Shown: positions 24,847-32,867 of the stretch, piece by piece
How the letters are laid out: every line of letters begins with the position of its first letter
How positions within the stretch are numbered: the stretch's first letter is position 1
DNA from: Oscillospiraceae bacterium
GTDB lineage: Bacteria > Bacillota > Clostridia > Oscillospirales > Acutalibacteraceae
NCBI GenBank assembly: GCA_902792905.1
Contig: CADBBH010000002.1
Coordinates: 124,001 to 188,000, forward strand
Direction of reading: 5' to 3'
DNA: 64,000 nt
Notes under the pieces: generated by a model
Seen by the model: only the letters and a program-made list of their open reading frames with translations
What the model was told of the DNA's origin: nothing
Databases searched by the model: none
Made by a program: the position numbers and the translations under genes

Positions 24847-27800
24847 TTGGCAAACACTCCAAGGAAAAAAACGTCAGCCGGCTCTGCGAAATCAAACAAA
24901 GCTAAGGAGCCGGATATTCCGAAAAAACCGGCGGCAAAGACGGCTCCGAAGACCGCCGCTGCGGGAAAGCAAACAGGCGTCAAGGCGCCGGCAAAAACCG
25001 CGGCCAAACCAAGCACAAAGAATTCTGCTCCCGTGCCGGAGGATAATTTCGGCAGGAGGCAGGGTGCATCCATTGCGTTTTTCTGCCTTGCGGCTTTTAC
25101 GGCGGCAATCATCATACTCGAAGGTGAGAGTGTATGGAATGTAATCCATAACGCTCTTTTCGGGATTTTCGGATTTACTGCATTCATAGTTCCGCTTATA
25201 TTCGTTTATCTCGGAATCGTTTCCGCGCGCAACAAGGAGGTAAAGAGCGCCGCGTTCAATCTCGCTTTTTCGGGTATATTTGTTGTGTTCTTCTCATCGA
25301 TGATTCATATCATTAAAAGCCTGCCGGAGTATCTCAAAGATACGGAACTTTTCGTTCAGGTTCACGATGTATGGATTGACCCGAATTCCAAATGGAGCGG
25401 CGGTGCAATCGGCTCTTTTATCGGCGGCGCAATCGCCAAGCTCTTCGGCAGATCCGGTGCGTTGATTACGGTTATAATTCTCGCTTTTGCGGCGTTTATG
25501 TTCATGACCGGAATCACTATACCCGGAATCGTGCGTTTCTTTGCCCGTATGGGAAGAAAGAGCAAGGATAATTATACCCGTCTCGCGCAGGAGAGAGAGC
25601 AGAAAAGACTCGAGAGAGAGGCGGAGGAAGAGGAGAAAAGACGTATCGAGCAAGAGGAGACCGAGCGCGCTCTTGCCGAGGAATCAAGACGCAGAGCGGC
25701 AATTCCGCCTGAACTTCTCGCGGATGACAGCAGAAAAGAAACGCCCGGTGAATTTGTTTCGGGCAGTGATATATCAATTAAAATTCCGACCGTACCCGGT
25801 GCGGGCGGCGGAGCGCTCGTTGAGCCCGCAATGCCCGTCGTGGTTGATACAGGTGCGGCCGCAGTTGCGGTTCCCGCAAGTCTGACTGTTGCCGGCGCGG
25901 CCGAAAAGGCCGCAGAAACCGCGGCAGATGCCGTTAAGGTTCCCGGTAAACTCGCCAAAAAGGCAAAAGAAAAGAAAGCGGAGAAGACCGAAAAGACTGA
26001 GAAGGCCGCCCCCAAAGAGGAGAAACCTGCCGCTCCCGATATCCGCAAGGTCAATAAAGAGGAATATATCATGCCTCCGATTGATTTGCTTGAACGCCCA
26101 TCATCCGATTTCTCTGCCGCCAATCTTGCGGAGAGACAGCTTGAGGGAGCAAATAAGCTTATTGCCACTCTCGAAAGTTTCAAGATAAGAGCCCAGATTA
26201 CCAATATCGTCAGAGGCCCTTCGGTCACAAGATACGAGCTTGTGCCGGAGGCGGGCGTGCGTATTTCAAGAATTACCTCACTTGCCGACGATATCGCAAT
26301 GCGCCTCGCCGCAAAGAGCGTGCGTATCGAAGCGCCCATACCCGGCAAATCCGCTATAGGTATTGAGGTGCCCAACGAAGCCAAGTCTATGGTTACAATG
26401 CGTGAACTCGTTGATACGGACGAATTCAGAAGAGCCAGTGCAAAGAGCAAGCTCAGCGTCGCTCTGGGCAAGGATATCACGGGCAAGCTGATTATCGCCG
26501 ATATAGCCAAAATGCCGCATCTGCTTGTTGCGGGCACCACCGGCTCCGGTAAATCCGTCTGCCTCAATTCAATGATTGTTTCGATTCTTTACAATGCAAC
26601 ACCCGACGAAGTCAAGCTCGTAATGATTGACCCGAAACAGGTTGAGTTTACCGTGTATAACGGCATCGGACACCTTGAAATACCGGTTGTTTCAAATCCC
26701 CGCAAGGCAACCGGCGCGCTCGGTTGGGCGGTCAGCGAGATGGAGAGAAGATACAGGGTATTCTCCGAGCAGGGCGTCAGGGATATTGCCGGCTTCAATA
26801 AACTCTGCAGAAGCAATAAAGATCTTGAGAAGATGCACCGCATAGTCATATTTATCGATGAGCTTTCCGATCTTATGATGACCGCGCCGAAAGAGGTTGA
26901 GGATTCTATCTGCCGCCTTGCCCAGATGGCGCGTGCCGCGGGAATTCACCTTGTTATCGCAACCCAGAGACCGACCGTAGATGTTATCACGGGCCTTATC
27001 AAAGCTAATATTCCTTCGAGGATCGCTCTGTATGTTTCACAGGCCAACGATTCCCGAATTATAATAGACAGAGGCGGTGCCGAGAAACTTCTCGGTAACG
27101 GCGATATGCTCTTCTCACCTGTCGGCTCGGGCAGCCCTACCAGAGTTCAGGGCTGTTATATAGCCGATGATGAGGTTGAGAGAATTGTTGCGCATATCAA
27201 ATCGCAGTCCGAAGCGAATTACAGCGATGATATCATCCGTGAAATCGATGCCAAAGCTGCCGCTACAGAAGGCAAGCACGCTGCCGATACCGACGGCGAC
27301 GATACGCTTGATCCGATGTATAATCAGGCGGCCGAATGTGTGATTCAGGCAGGTCAGGCATCAACCACAATGCTCCAGAAAAAGCTCAAGCTCGGTTATG
27401 CCAGGGCTTCGAGAGTTATGGATCAGCTCGAGGAAACGGGGATTGTAGGTCCCGCGGAGGGCGCAAAGCCCAGACAGGTGCTTATGACCTCCCAGGAATG
27501 GTATGAGCGCCAGGCCCTTGCGGAGAGCACCGGCAAACAGCCGCATAATATCCAGATGAGTTTCTCCGATATCGATAAGAAGCCGGAGCCCGTTGCGCAG
27601 GAAATCCCCGATGACGATTACGATGATGATATCGAAGAAGATGAATACGAGGAAGAGAACGGCTTCGCGGATATAATCGAAGAGGATGAAGATTCCGAAG
27701 AAGAAACCGAAGCTGTTTCCGATGAATACGAAGAGGAAGAAAACGGCTTTTCCGATATTATTGAAGAGGATGAAGAGACTTCCGAAGAAGCGGAAGAAGT

Positions 27801-28128
27801 AGAGATTGTATTCATTCCCGATGACGGCGTAGCGGCTGAGCCCGAAGAACCTGAGAATTCTGCGGATGAAAGCGAAGAACTTCCCGAAGAAGTCGAACTC
27901 GGTGTCACTGACCCGGATGAACCGGAGGAGGTAATTCTTGAAACCGGCGAAGAAGCCGGTGAAACAGATGAAGAAACTCCGGCAGAGGCTGCTTCTGCCG
28001 TATCGGAAGATTCCGGCGATTCAGACGATGTATATTACGATGACGACGATGATTATACCGATCCGCTTCTGAATATTGACGATATTTTCGCGGATGACAG
28101 TGCATCGTCGGATGATGACGAATTCTGA
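24847..28128 (+). CDS. ftsK: FtsK/SpoIIIE DNA translocase with long acidic C-terminal tail
   Basis: A septum-located, ATP-driven DNA pump of 1093 residues. In order: a basic Lys/Ala/Pro-rich N-terminal tail (about 1-60), four membrane helices (about 70-225), a charged linker, the RecA-like motor with Walker A GTTGSGKS near residue 563, and the winged-helix gamma domain (about 823-890) that reads polar DNA motifs. Unusually about 200 further residues follow, almost entirely Glu/Asp, including a tandem repeat. TTG 24847 follows AGGAGGG by 8 nt; the ATG at 24772 overlaps the promoter's start site and is rejected. Confidence 0.93.
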   Translation: MANTPRKKTSAGSAKSNKAKEPDIPKKPAAKTAPKTAAAGKQTGVKAPAKTAAKPSTKNSAPVPEDNFGRRQGASIAFFCLAAFTAAIIILEGESVWNVIHNALFGIFGFTAFIVPLIFVYLGIVSARNKEVKSAAFNLAFSGIFVVFFSSMIHIIKSLPEYLKDTELFVQVHDVWIDPNSKWSGGAIGSFIGGAIAKLFGRSGALITVIILAFAAFMFMTGITIPGIVRFFARMGRKSKDNYTRLAQEREQKRLEREAEEEEKRRIEQEETERALAEESRRRAAIPPELLADDSRKETPGEFVSGSDISIKIPTVPGAGGGALVEPAMPVVVDTGAAAVAVPASLTVAGAAEKAAETAADAVKVPGKLAKKAKEKKAEKTEKTEKAAPKEEKPAAPDIRKVNKEEYIMPPIDLLERPSSDFSAANLAERQLEGANKLIATLESFKIRAQITNIVRGPSVTRYELVPEAGVRISRITSLADDIAMRLAAKSVRIEAPIPGKSAIGIEVPNEAKSMVTMRELVDTDEFRRASAKSKLSVALGKDITGKLIIADIAKMPHLLVAGTTGSGKSVCLNSMIVSILYNATPDEVKLVMIDPKQVEFTVYNGIGHLEIPVVSNPRKATGALGWAVSEMERRYRVFSEQGVRDIAGFNKLCRSNKDLEKMHRIVIFIDELSDLMMTAPKEVEDSICRLAQMARAAGIHLVIATQRPTVDVITGLIKANIPSRIALYVSQANDSRIIIDRGGAEKLLGNGDMLFSPVGSGSPTRVQGCYIADDEVERIVAHIKSQSEANYSDDIIREIDAKAAATEGKHAADTDGDDTLDPMYNQAAECVIQAGQASTTMLQKKLKLGYARASRVMDQLEETGIVGPAEGAKPRQVLMTSQEWYERQALAESTGKQPHNIQMSFSDIDKKPEPVAQEIPDDDYDDDIEEDEYEEENGFADIIEEDEDSEEETEAVSDEYEEEENGFSDIIEEDEETSEEAEEVEIVFIPDDGVAAEPEEPENSADESEELPEEVELGVTDPDEPEEVILETGEEAGETDEETPAEAASAVSEDSGDSDDVYYDDDDDYTDPLLNIDDIFADDSASSDDDEF
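27640..27804 (+). repeat. Tandem acidic repeat inside the ftsK tail
   Basis: Two adjacent units of about 27-28 codons (27640-27720 and 27721-27804). Each begins with DEYEEE and continues NGF-A/S-DIIEEDE. The units differ at many third positions, so the duplication is not recent or is under protein-level selection. Confidence 0.75.
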
Positions 28129-28129
28129 T

Positions 28130-29971
28130 ATGAGTTTTCTGCCTGTAACAAAAGAGGATATGAACGCGCGCGGATGGGACGAGGTCGATTTCGTTTATGT
28201 GAGCGGCGACGCTTATGTTGATCATCCTTCTTTCGGCGCGGCATTAATTACCAGAGTGCTCGAAAACGCGGGCTTCAGGGTTGCGTTCCTTGCGCAGCCC
28301 GATTGGAGAAGCGCCGCCGATTTCGGGCGCTTCGGCAAACCCAGGCTCGGTTTTATGGTCACGAGCGGAAATATTGATTCTATGGTCGCTCACTATACAG
28401 TTGCGAAAAAGCCGAGAAACAAAGACTTTTATTCACCTGGCGGCAGAACGGGCCTCAGACCCGACCGCGCCGTTATTGTCTATTGCAACAGAATCCGCGA
28501 GTTGTACGGCTCGATACCCATCATAATAGGTGGCCTCGAAGCGTCTCTCAGACGTTTTGCGCACTATGATTACTGGGATGATAAAATCCGCCGCTCGATT
28601 CTTCTTGACTCGGGAGCAGATCTGCTTTCGTTCGGGATGGGAGAACGCTCTGTGGTCGAAATCGCGAACCGTCTCGCCTCCGGCGAAGACATATCGCAGA
28701 TAAGAGATATCAGAGGAACCTGCTACAGTGTGGATGTGCGCGAAACCCCATGGCAGGGCGCGGAGTGCCCCTCATTTGAAAATGTAGTGAATTCAAAAAA
28801 AGAATATGCGGTTTCCTGCAGAATTCAGCAGGATGAGCAGGATTTCTTCAGAGGCAAGGTAATCAAGCAGAAGCACGGGAACCGGATGCTCGTTCAGAAT
28901 CCGCCCGCGATGCCGCTTTCGACCGAAGAACTTGATGCTGTTTATGCTTTGCCGTTTGAGCGAACATATCACCCGATGTATGAGAAGGACGGAGGAGTGC
29001 CGGGAATTGAGGAAGTGCGCTTTTCAATCGCCCATAACCGCGGGTGCTTCGGCGGCTGCAATTTCTGTTCCCTCGCTTTTCATCAGGGCAGATACATAAC
29101 TGTCCGGAGCAAAGAATCTATTATCAAAGAAGCTGAACTGCTCACAAAACTGCCCGATTTCAAGGGCTATATTCACGATATAGGCGGACCGACCGCAAAT
29201 TTCCGCCGTCCGTCCTGCGACGGTCAGGAGGAGAGAGGACTCTGTAAGGGAAAGCATTGCCTTGCTCCCGTTCCCTGCCCGAATCTCAAAGCGGACCACA
29301 GCGAATATCTCGATATTCTCAGAGAAGTCCGCTCTCTGCCCGGCGTCAAAAAAGTCTTTATCCGCTCGGGTATAAGATATGATTATCTTCTGCAGGATAA
29401 GGACGACAGCTTTTTGAAAGAGCTGGTGAAATATCATGTCAGCGGTCAGCTGAAAGTAGCCCCCGAGCATTGCTCCGCCGCTGTACTTGATAAGATGGGA
29501 AAACCGCATATCGAGGCATATATCGAGTTTTCAAAGAAGTACTTTTCACTCAGCGGAAAAGCAGGCAAGGAGCAGTATCTCGTTCCGTACCTTATGTCAT
29601 CTCACCCCGGAAGCACGATGAAGGAAGCAGTTGAGCTCGCGGCTTTCCTCAAAAAAATGGGGATAAGACCGGAGCAGGTGCAGGATTTTTATCCGACTCC
29701 CGGAACGATTTCGACCTGTATGTATTATACCGGGCTCGATCCCTACACAATGAAAGAGGTTTATGTTGCCCGCAATCCGCACGAAAAAGCACTTCAGCGC
29801 GCACTGCTTCAGTATTATATTCCCGAAAACGCTGCCTCTGTGCGCGAGGCCCTTATTTCTGCCGGAAGGCGGGATCTGATTGGTTATGGACCGCAGTGCC
29901 TTGTAACACCGTCGGCTCCAAAAAAACAGAATTCCAATAAAGGTAAAAATGCAGGAAGAAAGAAAAAGTAA
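28130..29971 (+). CDS. YgiQ family radical SAM protein
   Basis: A 613-residue UPF0313/YgiQ radical SAM protein. The family N-terminus (FLPVTKEDMNARGWDEVDFV) fits the ATG at 28130, right after the ftsK stop. The cluster-binding CxxxCxxC appears in GCFGGCNFCSLAFHQGR, and the C-terminal DUF3362 region with QVQDFYPTPGTISTCMYYTG is present. The biochemical role of YgiQ is not established. The frame extends upstream within ftsK, but that part does not resemble the family. Confidence 0.92.
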   Translation: MSFLPVTKEDMNARGWDEVDFVYVSGDAYVDHPSFGAALITRVLENAGFRVAFLAQPDWRSAADFGRFGKPRLGFMVTSGNIDSMVAHYTVAKKPRNKDFYSPGGRTGLRPDRAVIVYCNRIRELYGSIPIIIGGLEASLRRFAHYDYWDDKIRRSILLDSGADLLSFGMGERSVVEIANRLASGEDISQIRDIRGTCYSVDVRETPWQGAECPSFENVVNSKKEYAVSCRIQQDEQDFFRGKVIKQKHGNRMLVQNPPAMPLSTEELDAVYALPFERTYHPMYEKDGGVPGIEEVRFSIAHNRGCFGGCNFCSLAFHQGRYITVRSKESIIKEAELLTKLPDFKGYIHDIGGPTANFRRPSCDGQEERGLCKGKHCLAPVPCPNLKADHSEYLDILREVRSLPGVKKVFIRSGIRYDYLLQDKDDSFLKELVKYHVSGQLKVAPEHCSAAVLDKMGKPHIEAYIEFSKKYFSLSGKAGKEQYLVPYLMSSHPGSTMKEAVELAAFLKKMGIRPEQVQDFYPTPGTISTCMYYTGLDPYTMKEVYVARNPHEKALQRALLQYYIPENAASVREALISAGRRDLIGYGPQCLVTPSAPKKQNSNKGKNAGRKKK

Positions 29972-30878
29972 AGCGAAAAAATCAATAAAAATCATTCTGG
30001 CGGTTGTCCTTATTGCGGCGGCCGCCGTTGCGGTATGGTTCATTCTCGGAGGAAAAGATGCGTTTGACGGCCTGGAAAATACAGTCGGAATTTCAGACAC
30101 GGCCGTTTCGGAAACCGATGGCCTGACAATCACTTATTTTGATGTCGGTCAGGGAGACTGCGCTCTCATCGCCTGCGATGGAAAGACTGTGCTGATCGAC
30201 GCGGGCGAGGCTGTCTATTCCGAGAAAATTATACGTGCCTTGAATTTACTCGGAATCAGAGAACTTGATTATGCGGTCTGCTCGCATTTTCATTCAGATC
30301 ACATCGGTTCAATGCCGGCTGTTATTGAAGAATTCGCCCCTTCGCAAATTATCATGCCTGCTCTTTCTCCCGAATACGTGCCCGATACGTATATCTACGG
30401 AAAACTGCTGGAATCCACAGAGGAGTGTAATGCTGAGATTATCAATCCGTTGCCCGGCGACAGCTTTACGCTCGGCACTGCGAAATTCACCGTGCTCGGC
30501 CCTCTGAATGAGTTGACCGAAAATCAGAACGATATTTCGCTCGTGATAAAACTGACTTACGGTGAAAGAAGTCTCCTTTTTACGGGCGACGCCGAAAAGG
30601 ACGAGGAGAAGGATATAGTTGATTCCGGCGCTGACCTTGAATCCGACGTGCTGAAAGTCGGGCATCACGGCTCATCGAATTCGTCATCGCTTGAATTCCT
30701 TGCCGCCGTAAAGCCTTCGTTTTGTATAATCTCCGTCGGCAAAGACAACGACTACGGCCATCCTCACGAAAAAACAATCAATAATATCATGCGTTACACA
30801 GATAAAATCTACCGCACCGATATCTGCGGCGACATTCACCTGACCTGCGACGGTAAAGAAATCAAGATTGAATATTGA
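29949..30878 (+). CDS. ComEC/Rec2-like metallo-beta-lactamase hydrolase, membrane-anchored
   Basis: A 309-residue protein with one N-terminal transmembrane helix (about 12-33) and an extracytoplasmic metallo-beta-lactamase domain. The domain opens ITYFDVGQGDCALI, carries the metal site SHFHSDHIG, then LLFTGDAEKDE and VGHHGSSNSSS. This matches the stand-alone version of the ComEC C-terminal domain, a putative nuclease or phosphodiesterase. No competence genes are visible nearby, so a role in DNA uptake is not supported by context. It overlaps the YgiQ gene by 23 nt. Confidence 0.88.
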   Translation: MQEERKSKAKKSIKIILAVVLIAAAAVAVWFILGGKDAFDGLENTVGISDTAVSETDGLTITYFDVGQGDCALIACDGKTVLIDAGEAVYSEKIIRALNLLGIRELDYAVCSHFHSDHIGSMPAVIEEFAPSQIIMPALSPEYVPDTYIYGKLLESTEECNAEIINPLPGDSFTLGTAKFTVLGPLNELTENQNDISLVIKLTYGERSLLFTGDAEKDEEKDIVDSGADLESDVLKVGHHGSSNSSSLEFLAAVKPSFCIISVGKDNDYGHPHEKTINNIMRYTDKIYRTDICGDIHLTCDGKEIKIEY

Positions 30879-30906
30879 GATTCTCTTAAACAAAATTAAT
30901 AAGAAA

Positions 30907-30953
30907 CGGCGCCGATTATTGTTCAATTTACCCTTGAATAATACGGCGCTTTA
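30907..30953 (+). terminator. Intrinsic terminator after the ftsK-ygiQ-MBL run
   Basis: Inverted repeat with a GCGCCG/CGGCGC base, a partly paired ATTATT/AATAAT upper stem and a loop, followed by TTTATT. Its 3' arm overlaps the -35 and spacer of the miaB promoter. Confidence 0.7.
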
Positions 30954-30962
30954 TTATATAAT
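30934..30962 (+). promoter_or_regulatory. Promoter of the miaB-mutSL run
   Basis: TTGAAT (30934-30939) and TATAAT (30957-30962), 17 nt apart. The -35 box and spacer lie in the 3' half of the upstream terminator hairpin. The AGGAGGTGAG ribosome-binding site for miaB follows about 18 nt downstream. Confidence 0.75.
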
Positions 30963-30992
30963 AATATAGTTATTTGAGCAGGAGGTGAGAAT

Positions 30993-32411
30993 GTGAGCGA
31001 AGGCAGATTTTCCGTATCGCAGGATGAAGCCGCAAAGCAAAAAGAATATACCGAACTCGTGCGGGAAATAATAGATACCCGATTCTCGGAAAAACCGCTC
31101 GCGTTCGTACACACCTACGGCTGTCAGGGCAACGTCTCCGACGGCGAGTATATCAAGGGTATGCTTGAGCAGATGGGTTACGGCCTTACGGATTCTCTCG
31201 ATAATGCCTCTTTGATTCTCTATAATACCTGCGCCGTGCGCGAGCACGCGGAAGACAGAGTCTTCGGCAACGTCGGCGCTCTCAAAAGCAGAAAGCTTGC
31301 GGATAAGAATCTGAAGATATTTCTCTGCGGCTGTATGATGCAGCAGGTGCATATAGCCGAAAAGATAAGAAAGAGTTATTCTTTTGTTGATGTCATATTC
31401 GGCACCAACGTTATACACCGCCTGCCGGAATTTGTTTACCGCTCTCTTTCGGAGGGTAAAAAGATAGTTGAAATTCCCGGAGGTGACGGGGTTATTGCCG
31501 AGAATCTGCCGATTCACCGCGATTCAGATTTCAAGGCCTGGCTCCCGATTATGTACGGCTGCAATAATTTCTGCACCTATTGTATCGTGCCGTATGTCAG
31601 GGGCAGGGAGAGAAGCCGCCCGCCCGAGGTGATAATAGCCGAGGCGGAGGAACTGGTTAAAAACGGATACAAAGAAATCACCCTGCTCGGCCAGAATGTC
31701 AATTCCTACGGCAAGTCACCCGATTACGGCATGAATTTCGCCCAGCTTCTCGAGAGGATAAACGGAATTGAGGGCGATTTCAGAATACGCTTTATGACCT
31801 CTCATCCAAAGGACTGCACTCATGAACTGCTTGATACCATGGCCCGTTGCGAAAAGGTTGCGAAGCATCTCCATCTGCCTTTCCAGAGCGGAAGCGACAG
31901 AATTCTCAAAGCAATGAACAGAGGCTATACCGCAGAGAAATACTGTTCGCTCGTTGACTATGCATATAAAGTCATGCCCGGTCTATCAATTACCGCCGAT
32001 GTAATTGTCGGCTTCCCGGGCGAAACGTATGAGGACTTCCGCAAGACGGTTGACCTTGTCGAAAAATGCGGATTTACTTCGATGTTCACTTTTATATATT
32101 CTCCGCGTGAGGGCACTCCCGCCGCGAAGCTTCCGGATCCCGTATCGGCCGAAGAAAAGGGAACCTGGTTCAGAGAGCTTCTCAAGGCGCAGGAGAGTGT
32201 CGCGGCAAAGAGAACTGCCGGAAGTGTCGGCGAAACCTACCGCGTGCTCTGCGAGGGAGTCAGCAAAGGCGGACTTATCGAAGGCAGGACCGAAGGAAAT
32301 ATCATAATCGAATTTCCCGGAGACCAAAACCTCATAGGCAAATATCAGGATGTTACGGTAACAGAATCGCTGACCTGGATTTTAAGGGGAAGAGCGGTTG
32401 AAAATAATTAA
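30993..32411 (+). CDS. miaB: tRNA-2-methylthio-N6-dimethylallyladenosine synthase MiaB
   Basis: A radical SAM methylthiotransferase that adds the 2-methylthio group to i6A37 of tRNAs. The 472 residues hold the UPF0004 domain with three auxiliary-cluster cysteines (starting HTYGCQGN), the radical SAM CxxxCxxC (YGCNNFCTYCIVPYVRGRE) and a C-terminal TRAM domain. The start is GTG 30993 behind a near-perfect Shine-Dalgarno. The miaA gene, which makes the substrate, lies 5 kb downstream in the same run. Confidence 0.96.
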   Translation: MSEGRFSVSQDEAAKQKEYTELVREIIDTRFSEKPLAFVHTYGCQGNVSDGEYIKGMLEQMGYGLTDSLDNASLILYNTCAVREHAEDRVFGNVGALKSRKLADKNLKIFLCGCMMQQVHIAEKIRKSYSFVDVIFGTNVIHRLPEFVYRSLSEGKKIVEIPGGDGVIAENLPIHRDSDFKAWLPIMYGCNNFCTYCIVPYVRGRERSRPPEVIIAEAEELVKNGYKEITLLGQNVNSYGKSPDYGMNFAQLLERINGIEGDFRIRFMTSHPKDCTHELLDTMARCEKVAKHLHLPFQSGSDRILKAMNRGYTAEKYCSLVDYAYKVMPGLSITADVIVGFPGETYEDFRKTVDLVEKCGFTSMFTFIYSPREGTPAAKLPDPVSAEEKGTWFRELLKAQESVAAKRTAGSVGETYRVLCEGVSKGGLIEGRTEGNIIIEFPGDQNLIGKYQDVTVTESLTWILRGRAVENN

Positions 32412-32431
32412 AAGAAACAGGAGAAAGAACT

Positions 32432-32845
32432 ATGGATTTAATCGAAATGACAAGACAGCTCGGCGCTGCCCTTCAGCAGGATGAACGCGTCGTAAAGTTC
32501 AGAGAGGCCCAGAAGGTAAACGAAGAGGATACAGCTCTCAACGAGCTTATCGCGAAGCTTCAGCTCTGCCAGATGCAGTTCCAGCAGGAAGCATCAAAGG
32601 AAGACAAAGACGAAGCAAAGCTTCAGCAGATTGATACTGAATACGGTCAGATTTACAATCAGATTATGGCCAGCAAAAATATGCAGGAATATGACGCGGC
32701 AGTCAAAGAGGTTGATAAGCTTATGAAATATATCAACGGCATTCTTTCTCTCTGCCTTCAGGGCGAGGACCCCGCCACCTGTGAGCCGCATATTCATGAG
32801 CATGACTGCTCCTGCGGATGCGATTCCTGTTCCGGCTGCGAATAA
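32432..32845 (+). CDS. YlbF/YmcA family protein with Cys/His-rich C-terminal tail
   Basis: A 137-residue, largely helical com_ylbF-family protein. In Bacillus, YlbF, YmcA and YaaT form a complex that carries iron-sulfur clusters and FAD and works with RNase Y in mRNA maturation. Position between miaB and mutS matches the ymcB-ymcA-mutS order of Bacillus. The last 21 residues contain six Cys and three His (C117, C126, C128, C130, C133, C136), which could bind a cluster or metal. YlbF versus YmcA cannot be decided by eye. Confidence 0.88.
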   Translation: MDLIEMTRQLGAALQQDERVVKFREAQKVNEEDTALNELIAKLQLCQMQFQQEASKEDKDEAKLQQIDTEYGQIYNQIMASKNMQEYDAAVKEVDKLMKYINGILSLCLQGEDPATCEPHIHEHDCSCGCDSCSGCE

Positions 32846-32867
32846 TAATTGAAGAAGGATTGAAACA

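Noticed and set aside
25572-26567. 331-codon open frame on the minus strand inside ftsK
   Set aside because: It is antisense to a well-conserved gene, is low-complexity Ser/Ala/Leu, has no plausible start signals, and reflects codon bias of the real frame.
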